Of a stretch of DNA of 35,149 nt, positions 1-7,497 are shown piece after piece; positions within the stretch are counted from its first letter, which is position 1, and the number at the start of each line of letters is the position of its first letter. The notes under the pieces were generated by a model. It saw only the letters and a list, made by a program, of their open reading frames with translations. It was not told the origin of the DNA and ran no database searches. This DNA comes from Pseudomonas sp. MWU13-2100. GTDB lineage: Bacteria > Pseudomonadota > Gammaproteobacteria > Pseudomonadales > Pseudomonadaceae. The DNA is taken from contig NZ_JALLIX010000056.1 in NCBI RefSeq assembly GCF_023242365.1, forward strand, positions 1 to 35,149, given 5' to 3'. Position numbers and translations under genes: made by a program.

Positions 1-2
1 AT

Positions 3-416
3 AGGGAGCTTGCTGAGCTAAGGCTACGACTTGAAGAAACATATTATTCAAGCGCTGGCATCAGAACAGTTAATCTCTCTCTCGACGATATAGATCCCAT
101 TGTCGCAGCCAACCTTGATCAGATGTTCGGCTTACATGATCGCCCTCTAAGCCTTGGTTCCCAATTGCTAGAGGATTTTAGCCATAACTTGAAAGAGGAT
201 TTTAATGCAGGGCGCCCTTTAGCACCTGCTGCCATCGCCTATGGCAAAAAGTGGGGGCATCGAGATCAGTTCATAGCACGGGTATATCAAGATATTTGGA
301 ATCGGGTGCTACCAGTAGATCTGTTTCAATACATACAAATTGACCAACCACTTGGACAGGCTCAGTGCGAGGTCATTGACCAGTATCGCAGTTTCTTCTC
401 GGAAGCCGCTCTATGA
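3..416 (+). CDS. tnsA: C-terminal part of a probable TnsA-like transposase subunit (5' end outside window)
   Basis: An open frame runs in from the left edge with no start visible, giving about 137 residues before the stop at 414-416. In Tn7, TnsA is the endonuclease that cuts the 5' ends of the transposon, and its C-terminal winged-helix region contacts TnsB and TnsC. The visible segment matches what is expected of that end only in general character: its last third (IARVYQDIWNRVLPVDL) resembles the TnsA C-terminal helix followed by a VDL-type strand. The nuclease domain is not in view. The stronger argument is position: the stop overlaps the tnsB start in an ATGA, as expected of tnsA in a tnsABC operon. 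It could be another accessory protein. Confidence 0.55.
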   Translation, partial: RELAELRLRLEETYYSSAGIRTVNLSLDDIDPIVAANLDQMFGLHDRPLSLGSQLLEDFSHNLKEDFNAGRPLAPAAIAYGKKWGHRDQFIARVYQDIWNRVLPVDLFQYIQIDQPLGQAQCEVIDQYRSFFSEAAL

Positions 417-2410
417 TGGCGGGATCTCGGCTCACCGCGCCCGAAGGCTGCTGTGATCTTGTCAAAGGAAATGACTACTACTTTCTCATCAGCGATGGAA
501 GCTGCAACCGTGTCCGCATGGTTGAGTTCGACGAAAAAGGGTCGTCTGCCAAGCTGCACACGATGACGCGCATGCGCTTCGAAGCGGCAATAGAGGACGG
601 CGAAATCGTGGAGATAGGCATCCAAGATCATCCGCCATGGCTGGCAGCTGCTGCAGGTATCGAAACCAAGTGGCGTGAAAGCCGACGCATTAGCGCGAAA
701 CAGTCATATGAGGAAATGGTTGATAAGCGCCTCATGAGCATCGCTGAACTGATCCCCAAAAGGACGGAAATATTGGCCTCCGAAGACCCTGAGGCAATCA
801 TCAATGCTCACGCCAGGGCTGCAAAGCCAAGGCAGCATCCTGCACGAATAAGACTGTTGTTCTTCACATATCTGGTATTCGGGCAGACGAAATGGGCTTT
901 GTTGCCCCGCTTTGACCGCTGCGGTAAATCGGACAGGATTGAAGATAACCATAAAAAAATGGGTCGCCCTTCAAGCTATGGTCAGAATCATGGGTATCCC
1001 GTAACACCTGATATGAAATCGAAGATTTTGGATGGCTTCTTAAAACATAAACGAGTAGACAAGACCAAGGACGACATTTACGGAGCTTCACTGAGAAAGA
1101 CTTTTGGTTGCCGTATTCGTGAAGGGTCAGCGGGAAAAGAGTTTTACCATCCCAAAGGTGAGCCGTTTCCAAGCTTTACTCAATTCTGGTATTGGGTCAA
1201 AAAACTAACGGAGCCGGCAGCGCTTGCAGTAGAAATGAAAGGGCCAAGCGCTGCACGTGCACAGTCTGGCGACGTCGGGACTTTTGCGCAAATGATTGGC
1301 AATCTCAACCAGCGGTTGGAGTTTGATGGCTATTATCCAAGCGAAAAATTATCGGGGATGATCGAGGGAGCGCCGTTGGATTCATTTTGCGTGGTAAGAG
1401 CCGTATGCGAACTTTCAGGAGCAGTTGTAGCAGTAGGTTTTGCAAGAGGCAGAGAAAGCCTGGAGGCGTACCGAATGGCGTTATTCTGTTTAGCAATTGG
1501 GAAAGTCAAATACGGGGAGCTTTTTGGTGTTGCTATAAAGCCGGAAGAATGGCCCTGCGAAGGACTTTCAAGCCAGATGATTTTCGACAGAGGCCCCGCA
1601 GTACACATGAACGTTTCCGAAGCCAAGGATTGGCTCGGCCGTTTGGAAATTACACCTACGCACTCTGGTCAATCAAAAGCTACAGTTGAATCCTCACACC
1701 CAAAGGACAAACAGTTTGATGATGAGGCGGTGTACGTCCATAGCGGTCTCAATCTCGTTGAGATGGCTCGTAGAGAGATCCGAAGAGCAATAAAGGACAA
1801 CGAGAACTCCGATGCAAGCGAACGGATGGATGGCGACATGTGGCTGGAAGGTTTCTCACCAACCCCGCTGAACGTTTGGAAGTATCACGATGCGTTAGGC
1901 CGTAACCATGGCATCAAAATGCCATTTGATCAAGCTGTGAGAGAATTCTTGACGCCGATGCCTGCAGTAATCAAACAAAAAGGCGTATATTTTTTCGGGC
2001 GAAAATACAATTCAAAAGAATTAACTGATACCGGAATATTTGATCGTGTTGGACCCGGTAGAGTGATTCGCGTTCTAGCATACAGCATGACAATGTGCGT
2101 GCGTCATATATGGATCGAGGTTGAGGGCAGGCTCCACGAGCTCAGTTTCGTGTACACCGCAAGCACAAGAACTGGAAGCGGAGATATCTCATTGGAAGAT
2201 CTTCAGTTTATTAACCAATCACGGCTCCAAGCTCAAGCAAAACGCCGAAACGAAAAGGTCGCCATCGATCAGCACCATTACCAAGAATATGAGAAGGAGA
2301 CAGGCAAGGCGTGGCATGCCGGTGTGAGAAAACTGGGACGTCCTGCTAAGAGTGCTGAAGCGCAGCGAGACCTGGATGATCAAAGACGACTGATGGGTGA
2401 TAAGTCATGA
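413..2410 (+). CDS. tnsB: TnsB-like DDE transposase
   Basis: This 665-residue protein belongs to the retroviral-integrase-fold transposases that bind the transposon ends, cut the 3' ends and join them to the target. The N-terminal 280 residues should hold DNA-binding helix-turn-helix domains. The catalytic core is about 295-430, where Asp305 (FDGYYPSEK), Asp392 (IFDRG) and Glu426 (KATVES) form a plausible DDE triad with 33 residues between the last two. A beta-rich C-terminal domain (about 515-600) and a basic tail follow. The core is divergent: the usual WEIDHT-type first motif is absent. The start ATG (413) overlaps the upstream stop, and its own stop overlaps the tnsC start, both as ATGA, so the three genes look translationally coupled. 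It is clearly a different subfamily from the TnsB at 33225. Confidence 0.85.
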   Translation: MMAGSRLTAPEGCCDLVKGNDYYFLISDGSCNRVRMVEFDEKGSSAKLHTMTRMRFEAAIEDGEIVEIGIQDHPPWLAAAAGIETKWRESRRISAKQSYEEMVDKRLMSIAELIPKRTEILASEDPEAIINAHARAAKPRQHPARIRLLFFTYLVFGQTKWALLPRFDRCGKSDRIEDNHKKMGRPSSYGQNHGYPVTPDMKSKILDGFLKHKRVDKTKDDIYGASLRKTFGCRIREGSAGKEFYHPKGEPFPSFTQFWYWVKKLTEPAALAVEMKGPSAARAQSGDVGTFAQMIGNLNQRLEFDGYYPSEKLSGMIEGAPLDSFCVVRAVCELSGAVVAVGFARGRESLEAYRMALFCLAIGKVKYGELFGVAIKPEEWPCEGLSSQMIFDRGPAVHMNVSEAKDWLGRLEITPTHSGQSKATVESSHPKDKQFDDEAVYVHSGLNLVEMARREIRRAIKDNENSDASERMDGDMWLEGFSPTPLNVWKYHDALGRNHGIKMPFDQAVREFLTPMPAVIKQKGVYFFGRKYNSKELTDTGIFDRVGPGRVIRVLAYSMTMCVRHIWIEVEGRLHELSFVYTASTRTGSGDISLEDLQFINQSRLQAQAKRRNEKVAIDQHHYQEYEKETGKAWHAGVRKLGRPAKSAEAQRDLDDQRRLMGDKS

Positions 2411-3720
2411 TCGAAATAATTCGAACGAGATTCGAAGGACTGATTGACATTGAACACATTCGGAGAAAAGTAACGATCCGTCCAGAACCCGTTGGCGACA
2501 TCGATCAGCTAAGTCCTATGCTAGCTGCACACTTCCTTGACATGACGCTACGAAAAATTTTCCTGCCAAATCACTTCAGTCTTGAACTGATTGCGGAGTT
2601 AATAGGAAAAGCAGCGGTACACTCGGCGATACGTTCCACGACGGAGCAAAAATTTGTCAAAGGAATGTACTATCCAACTCCGACTGAGACGTTTCCAATA
2701 TGCTTAACTGGCTTAGCGGGTGTGGGTAAGTCGGCGACCATCGAAGCGCTACTTCGTGTGATGCCCGGCCCCACTGAGTTCCAGATAGATCATTGCATGG
2801 CCCCCCTAACAGCAGAGTCTCACTGGTACGCCAGCGCTAAGGGCAAGTCATCTGGCAAGCAACTCCTGGCTGATTTTCTCGGAATTGAGGCGACGACCCG
2901 TGAGAACGCAGCAAGTCTACAATTTAGAGCACAGCAGCAGGCAAACAAGCGTGGTATCTCATTGGCGGTGCTTGAGGAAATGCAGCATTTAACGCCTGGG
3001 AAAGGTGTCGCTTTAACAACTGACTTCCTGCTAACCATGTCCGGCCTCGGCTTACCTATGGTATATGTATCAAACTTCAGTCTGGGACATAAGCTGCTCA
3101 AGCGTAATCAAGAGGACACCCAGCGCTTGGTGGCACAACCAAGAGTAATGTGGCCGGACGCTCCAGAGTCTAAAATCTGGGCTGATTTTATAGATGCATG
3201 TATAACTGCGAGCGACGGTCGTATACGGACCGATCGCGACAACTTTTCCCATGAAATCTATCGTGGTAGTTATGGGATAAAACGCGCAGCCATCCACCTT
3301 ATTGTACAAGCATATATTCAAGCTCGCTCGGAAAATCGCACCTGGATTGAACTGGGAGACGTGCACAAAGCCTATATCTCAAGTGCGTATTATGCATACA
3401 GAACCGACGTTGAGGAGTTGGAGCGTATTGCAATTGGACAGAAAACTAAGCGAGACGACCTACTCTGCCCATTCGGCTCGCCCGCTCGGTCAAATATAGT
3501 GCAGTTCGTAAGGAGGGAACGTGACAACCGTGTGGCACAGGCTGTTTTCAAAGGCGCGCTTACGGCTGAGGAGCGTGACACACACAAAAGTCTAAAGCTG
3601 GATAGCGACATGAAGGCTCAACCCCCACAACGCCCCAAGCGTAAGCCTCTAGGGAAACCAACAAATGATGACTTAGGGAATGTCTTCAGCGATTTTTTCG
3701 ATGACAAAGATGACAATTAA
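2407..3720 (+). CDS. tnsC: TnsC-like AAA+ ATPase transposition regulator
   Basis: This 437-residue protein is the likely ATP-dependent matchmaker that links target selection by the TniQ/TnsD protein to the TnsAB transposase. A Walker A motif is at residues 102-109 (GLAGVGKS) and a Walker B-type strand at 184-191 (ISLAVLEE). That strand ends in Glu-Glu rather than the common Asp-Glu, a conservative departure worth noting. The C-terminus, after a basic stretch (RPKRKPLGK), is strongly acidic. The start ATG overlaps the tnsB stop (2407-2410). The stop codon shares the TTAA at 3717-3720 with the stop of the convergent tniQ gene. The family assignment rests on the ATPase motifs plus its position after tnsB; TniB would be the other name for the same family. 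Confidence 0.85.
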   Translation: MIEIIRTRFEGLIDIEHIRRKVTIRPEPVGDIDQLSPMLAAHFLDMTLRKIFLPNHFSLELIAELIGKAAVHSAIRSTTEQKFVKGMYYPTPTETFPICLTGLAGVGKSATIEALLRVMPGPTEFQIDHCMAPLTAESHWYASAKGKSSGKQLLADFLGIEATTRENAASLQFRAQQQANKRGISLAVLEEMQHLTPGKGVALTTDFLLTMSGLGLPMVYVSNFSLGHKLLKRNQEDTQRLVAQPRVMWPDAPESKIWADFIDACITASDGRIRTDRDNFSHEIYRGSYGIKRAAIHLIVQAYIQARSENRTWIELGDVHKAYISSAYYAYRTDVEELERIAIGQKTKRDDLLCPFGSPARSNIVQFVRRERDNRVAQAVFKGALTAEERDTHKSLKLDSDMKAQPPQRPKRKPLGKPTNDDLGNVFSDFFDDKDDN

Positions 3721-4616
3721 TACCTGAAACGATCTGGATGCTCAACGCGCATCAGATCATCTACGCTTCGCACAGTAATACCTTTTCTACGCAAGCTATC
3801 GAGAAGACCTGCGAAGCTCCCATGCACAACTGCTATAGTGTCTATAATTTCCTGACTGTAGATAAAATCAGGCCGATAATCCCAGCCGGTGTCTGAAATT
3901 CGTTTAGATCTATCAAGCCATCGATGGACAGCGTTTAGATGTTCTTGGGTGATATATCCAGTATCCCAAAGTATAGTGGCTTCATCTGCAAGATGCGCTA
4001 GCACACACTCAAGGTCAATCGCGACTTCCGACTCACCGATCTCCGCAAAAATCCTTGCAAATGCGAGCTTTTCTTCATCATAGTTTTTCTCCGACTCATA
4101 CTGATGAAAAAAGCGCCCTTTGCATCCAGCCCATAGCAGTTCGTGACCATATCCCCTACTGTGACGACTGATATCCGAACCACAGATAGGGCATTTTCTA
4201 AGTAGTACCGTATTGTGCTTCGCACATACTTTCACGTATCTGTGGTCACGTCTCCAATAAGAGAAGCCAAGTGAATCAATATCCTCTTTCACACAGTCAA
4301 TGCAAATCCCGGCCCGCTGACACTCGGTTTCAAATCTCGTAGTACCACTCTGATAACTTTTTCGGGTGTAGCTGTTCTGGCTGCGATCCGGGAAAACTGC
4401 CACTTGCGAATAACTTGTGTGATCGTGGAGAAGGCGGTTGAATCCGTAGGTATCAGACTTTCCTAGTACGTCAGCAATCAATCCGATGGATTCTGCCCGC
4501 ATGTAGTACCTGGAGATTTTCTCGAACTCAATCGACTGGGGTGAGCGGGAGTCCAGAAAGAAATGCCTTTCCAAAAAGGAACGAAGGGATTCATGCGGTT
4601 GGATGGTCAGCAGCAA
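3717..4616 (-). CDS. Short TniQ/TnsD-family target-site protein
   Basis: This 299-residue protein has the TniQ signature: Cys105-x2-Cys108, then YWRR (120-123), Cys131-x2-His134 and Cys142-x2-Cys145, a zinc-binding arrangement. TniQ-family proteins, including TnsD, bind or recruit the target DNA and pass it to TnsC. At 299 residues it is much shorter than the roughly 508-residue TnsD of Tn7. The start is TTG at 4616; an in-frame stop lies just upstream (4635-4637) and MLLTIQPHESLRSFLERHF fits a TniQ N-terminus. It is transcribed away from glmS and towards tnsC. Being next to the glmS-proximal end suggests it directs attTn7 insertion, but a longer TnsD could exist beyond the left edge. Confidence 0.8.
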   Translation of the reverse strand: MLLTIQPHESLRSFLERHFFLDSRSPQSIEFEKISRYYMRAESIGLIADVLGKSDTYGFNRLLHDHTSYSQVAVFPDRSQNSYTRKSYQSGTTRFETECQRAGICIDCVKEDIDSLGFSYWRRDHRYVKVCAKHNTVLLRKCPICGSDISRHSRGYGHELLWAGCKGRFFHQYESEKNYDEEKLAFARIFAEIGESEVAIDLECVLAHLADEATILWDTGYITQEHLNAVHRWLDRSKRISDTGWDYRPDFIYSQEIIDTIAVVHGSFAGLLDSLRRKGITVRSVDDLMRVEHPDRFRY

Positions 4617-4666
4617 GATGGCGCACCAGGGGTTTCAAAGCACCGGAGTAGCGAGGGACGTCACGT

Positions 4667-4694
4667 CGCTTGAAGCCCCTAAAAGCTCCAAGCG
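4667..4694. repeat. Inverted repeat inside the transposon end
   Basis: CGCTTGAAGC (4667-4676) pairs with GCTCCAAGCG (4685-4694) with one mismatch and an 8-nt loop. It lies between the terminal repeats and the tniQ start. No T-run follows on either strand, so it does not look like a good intrinsic terminator. It could be a protein site or a leader structure for tniQ. Confidence 0.4.
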
Positions 4695-4725
4695 AGACTG
4701 ACTTATTTATTCAGAGACTGACTTA
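4694..4725. repeat. Two direct repeats, probable TnsB-binding sites at the element end
   Basis: GAGACTGACTTA occurs at 4694-4705 and again at 4714-4725, exactly 20 bp apart. On the minus strand the outer copy reads ACAATTAAGTCAGTCTC, close to the ACAATAAAGTC repeat remembered from a Tn7 end. Period and location fit the overlapping TnsB sites at a Tn7-type end. Confidence 0.7.
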
Positions 4726-4761
4726 ATTGTTTAAGATCACCGAACAATTGAATCCGCAGCT

Positions 4762-6597
4762 TTATTCTACAGTCACCGACTTCGCCAGGTTACGCGGCTG
4801 GTCGACGTCCGTGCCCTTGAGCACCGCCACGTAGTACGACAGCAGTTGCAGCGGGATGGTGTAGAGGATCGGCGCCAGGGTGTCGTGGATATGCGGCATG
4901 GTGATGACATGAGTGCCTTCACCATTGACCATCCCGGCGTGTTCGTCGGCGAAAACGATCAGTTGACCACCGCGGGCGCGCACTTCCTGCAGGTTGGATT
5001 TGAGCTTCTCCAACAATTCGTTGTTCGGCGCCACGGTCACGATCGGCATGTCGTTGTCCACCAGGGCCAACGGACCGTGCTTGAGCTCACCGGCCGGATA
5101 GGCCTCGGCGTGGATATAGGAGATCTCCTTGAGCTTGAGCGAGCCTTCCATCGCCACCGGGTACTGCGCGCCACGGCCGAGGAACAGGGTGTGGTGTTTG
5201 TCGGCGAACAGCTCGGCGATTTTCTCGACCTTGGCATCCATGGCCAGGGTCTCGCCCAGGCGCGTCGGCAGGCGGCGCAGCTCTTCCACCAGCTCCGCTT
5301 CGACAGCCGGTGCCAAGGTGCCACGAACTTGGCCCAGGGCCAGGGTCAACAGCAGGAGGCTCACCAGTTGGGTGGTGAAGGCCTTGGTCGAAGCCACGCC
5401 GATTTCGCGGCCGGCCTGGGTCAGCAGGGTCAGGTCCGATTCGCGCACCAGCGAACTGATGCTGACGTTGCAGATCGCCAGGCTGCCGAGGAAACCCAGT
5501 TCCTTGGCATTGCGCAGGGCCGCCAGGGTGTCGGCGGTTTCGCCGGACTGGGAGATGGCGACGAACAAGGTGTCCGGCTGTACCACCACCTTGCGATAGC
5601 GGAACTCACTGGCGACTTCGACCTGGCACGGGATACCCGCCAAACCTTCGAGCCAGTACCGTGCAACCATGCCGGCGTGATAGCTGGTGCCACAGGCAAC
5701 GATCTGCACATTGCGCACTTTGGCAAACAACTCAGCGGCCTGGGGACCGAACGCCTGCACCAGGACCTGGTTCGGGCCAAGACGGTTCTCCAGGGTACGC
5801 TGGACCACGGTCGGTTGTTCGTGGATTTCCTTGAGCATGAAATGGCGGAACGCGCCCTTCTCGGCCGCTTCCGCGCCGTCACGATACTGCACCGCTTCGC
5901 GCTCGACCTGATGGCCATCGATGTCCCAGATCTGCACGCTGTCACGGTGGATCTCAGCGATATCGCCCTCTTCCAGGTACATGAAACGATCAGTGACCTG
6001 ACGCAATGCCAGTTGGTCGGAAGCGAGGAAGTTTTCCCCCAGGCCCAGGCCGATCACCAGTGGGCTACCGCTGCGGGCGGCCAGCAGGCGATCCGGTTGC
6101 TGCGCGCTGATCACCGCCAGGCCGTAGGCGCCATGCAGTTCCTTGACCGTGGCTTTCAAGGCCTTGGTCAGGTCGCCCAGATCCTTGAACTTGTGGTTCA
6201 GCAGGTGGGCGATGACCTCGGTATCGGTGTCCGAAGTGAAGACGTAGCCCAACCCCTTGAGCTGCTCACGCAGCTCCTCGTGGTTTTCGATAATGCCGTT
6301 ATGCACCACGGCAATATCGGAACCGGAGAAATGCGGGTGGGCGTTGCGTTCGCAGGGGGCGCCATGGGTCGCCCAACGGGTGTGGGCAATACCCAGGCGA
6401 CCGGGCATGGGAGCACCGGCCAGGGCCTGCTCCAGCTCACTGACCTTACCGTTGCGACGGGTGCGCTCCAGCGTGCCGTTATGGCTGAAAACAGCAACAC
6501 CGGCGCTGTCATAGCCGCGGTATTCCAGGCGCTTCAGGCCTTCGACCAGGATGGCCGTGATATTACGTTCAGCAACTGCACCGACAATTCCACACAT
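4762..6597 (-). CDS. glmS: Glutamine-fructose-6-phosphate aminotransferase (isomerizing)
   Basis: GlmS makes glucosamine-6-phosphate from fructose-6-phosphate and glutamine, the first step towards UDP-GlcNAc for peptidoglycan and LPS. The 611 residues are full length. The N-terminal glutaminase domain starts MCGIVG with the Cys2 nucleophile. Two SIS sugar-isomerase domains follow (SQSGETADT; GREIGVASTKAFTTQ), and the end is LAKSVTVE. The gene begins 3 bp after the glmR stop, so the two are probably co-transcribed. The coding 3' end is the sequence TnsD recognises in classical Tn7, and here a Tn7-like end lies just beyond the stop. The native glmS terminator has apparently been displaced; no hairpin with a T-run was found before the transposon end. 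Confidence 0.98.
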   Translation of the reverse strand: MCGIVGAVAERNITAILVEGLKRLEYRGYDSAGVAVFSHNGTLERTRRNGKVSELEQALAGAPMPGRLGIAHTRWATHGAPCERNAHPHFSGSDIAVVHNGIIENHEELREQLKGLGYVFTSDTDTEVIAHLLNHKFKDLGDLTKALKATVKELHGAYGLAVISAQQPDRLLAARSGSPLVIGLGLGENFLASDQLALRQVTDRFMYLEEGDIAEIHRDSVQIWDIDGHQVEREAVQYRDGAEAAEKGAFRHFMLKEIHEQPTVVQRTLENRLGPNQVLVQAFGPQAAELFAKVRNVQIVACGTSYHAGMVARYWLEGLAGIPCQVEVASEFRYRKVVVQPDTLFVAISQSGETADTLAALRNAKELGFLGSLAICNVSISSLVRESDLTLLTQAGREIGVASTKAFTTQLVSLLLLTLALGQVRGTLAPAVEAELVEELRRLPTRLGETLAMDAKVEKIAELFADKHHTLFLGRGAQYPVAMEGSLKLKEISYIHAEAYPAGELKHGPLALVDNDMPIVTVAPNNELLEKLKSNLQEVRARGGQLIVFADEHAGMVNGEGTHVITMPHIHDTLAPILYTIPLQLLSYYVAVLKGTDVDQPRNLAKSVTVE

Positions 6598-6600
6598 GCT

Positions 6601-7383
6601 CTATTTCTCCTGGCTGGCAACCGCGCAAACGACAGTGATGCCGCGGGCCTGAATCTGTTCGCGTACCTCTTTGGGTAAACGATCATCGGTAATAAGGGTA
6701 TGGATGCTGCTCCAGGGCAGCTCCAGATTGGGGATCTTGCGGCCGATCTTGTCGGACTCGACCATCACCACCACTTCACGGGCAACTTCCGCCATCACCC
6801 GGCTCAGTCCCAGCAGTTCATGGAAGGTGGTGGTACCACGCTCCAGATCGATGCCGTCGGCACCGATGAACAGTTGGTCGAAGTCGTAGGAACGCAGGAC
6901 GCGCTCGGCGACCTGGCCCTGGAAAGACTCGGAATGCGGGTCCCAGGTGCCGCCCGTCATCAGCAGCACCGGTTCGTGTTCCAGTTCGCTCAGGGCACGG
7001 GCGACATGCAGGGAGTTGGTCATCACCACCAGGCCGGGTTGCTGGCCGAGTTGCGGGAGCATCGCGGCGGTGGTGCTACCACTGTCGATAATGATACGCG
7101 CGTGTTCACGGATACGTCCTACAGCGGTACGGGCAATCGCCTGCTTGTAGCGGGAGATCGCCTGGGCCGGATCGCTGAACAGTTCGTGGGGAATGGTGAT
7201 CGCCCCGCCGTAGCGGCGCATCAACAGACCGTGGCTTTCCAGGGCCGCGAGGTCCTTGCGAATCGTCACCTCGGAGGTTTCGAAGCGCCTGGCCAATTCA
7301 TCCACACTGACTTCTCCCTGGTCATTGAGCATGGCCAGGATATTGTGCCGACGTTGTGGGGTGTTGCGTTTCGATATGGTCAC
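6601..7383 (-). CDS. glmR: DeoR-family transcriptional regulator GlmR
   Basis: This 260-residue regulator has an N-terminal DeoR helix-turn-helix (about residues 8-60: RRHNILAMLNDQGEVSVDELARRF...VTIRKDLAALE). A C-terminal sugar-phosphate-sensing domain follows, with DSGSTTAAMLPQL and the GADGID motif. Its Pseudomonas relatives next to glmS are called GlmR and control amino-sugar synthesis. The start is GTG at 7383. It sits directly upstream of glmS in the same direction. Two inverted copies of a TTTCG-type operator lie in its promoter (7386-7437), which points to autoregulation of a glmR-glmS unit. The effector is not visible from sequence; an amino-sugar phosphate is likely from context. Confidence 0.93.
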   Translation of the reverse strand: MTISKRNTPQRRHNILAMLNDQGEVSVDELARRFETSEVTIRKDLAALESHGLLMRRYGGAITIPHELFSDPAQAISRYKQAIARTAVGRIREHARIIIDSGSTTAAMLPQLGQQPGLVVMTNSLHVARALSELEHEPVLLMTGGTWDPHSESFQGQVAERVLRSYDFDQLFIGADGIDLERGTTTFHELLGLSRVMAEVAREVVVMVESDKIGRKIPNLELPWSSIHTLITDDRLPKEVREQIQARGITVVCAVASQEK

Positions 7384-7385
7384 TT

Positions 7386-7437
7386 AAGTTTCGATTCGAA
7401 AGATAACAGTGGCTATGAGACCTTCGAACCGAAACTT
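7386..7437. promoter_or_regulatory. Paired inverted operators in the glmR promoter
   Basis: AAGTTTCGATTCGAA (7386-7400) and TTCGAACCGAAACTT (7423-7437) are inverted copies matching at 14 of 15 positions. Each is also near-palindromic around TTCGNNTCGAA, the style of site used by DeoR/GlpR proteins. The second copy lies immediately downstream of a TTGACT -35-like hexamer (minus strand, 7443-7438), so a bound repressor would cover the promoter. The first copy lies 2 bp from the GTG start of glmR. Confidence 0.75.
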
Positions 7438-7497
7438 AGTCAAGTGAAATGATCAACACCTGTGGGTAACTCAACCTACACCGCCGCTGTGGATAAC

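Larger units (their letters stand above)
1..4746. mobile_element. Tn7-like transposon inserted beside glmS (left part outside window)
   Basis: A partial tnsA-like gene, tnsB, tnsC and a convergent tniQ/tnsD-like gene form a transposition module that ends just past the glmS stop codon, the classical attTn7 location. The DNA is visibly more AT-rich than the core genes beside it. Two copies of a 12-bp motif, 20 bp apart (4694-4705 and 4714-4725), lie between tniQ and glmS and look like TnsB-binding repeats at the element end. The exact terminus is uncertain. One candidate is 4746 (minus strand reads TGTTCGGTGATC), 15 bp after the glmS stop. Another is 4739, which would place the first repeat 9 bp in, as in Tn7. 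The other end and any cargo lie outside the window. Confidence 0.85.

Noticed and set aside
1249..1264. CACGTG core in tnsB as a possible parS; also one near 24008 in yidC
   Set aside because: Flanks do not match TGTTCCACGTGGAACA; the yidC copy matches only about 11 of 16 bases.
6598..6600. glmS ribozyme/riboswitch upstream of glmS
   Set aside because: Only 3 bp separate glmR and glmS, so there is no room; the ribozyme is a feature of Gram-positive bacteria.
4846..6678. Long plus-strand open frame of 610 codons opposite glmS; similar ones opposite mnmG (18598-20508), atpD (9506-10840) and atpA (11701-13782)
   Set aside because: These are mirror frames of strongly conserved genes, a usual effect of high-GC codon use. 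Their predicted proteins have no recognisable motifs and no ribosome-binding sites.
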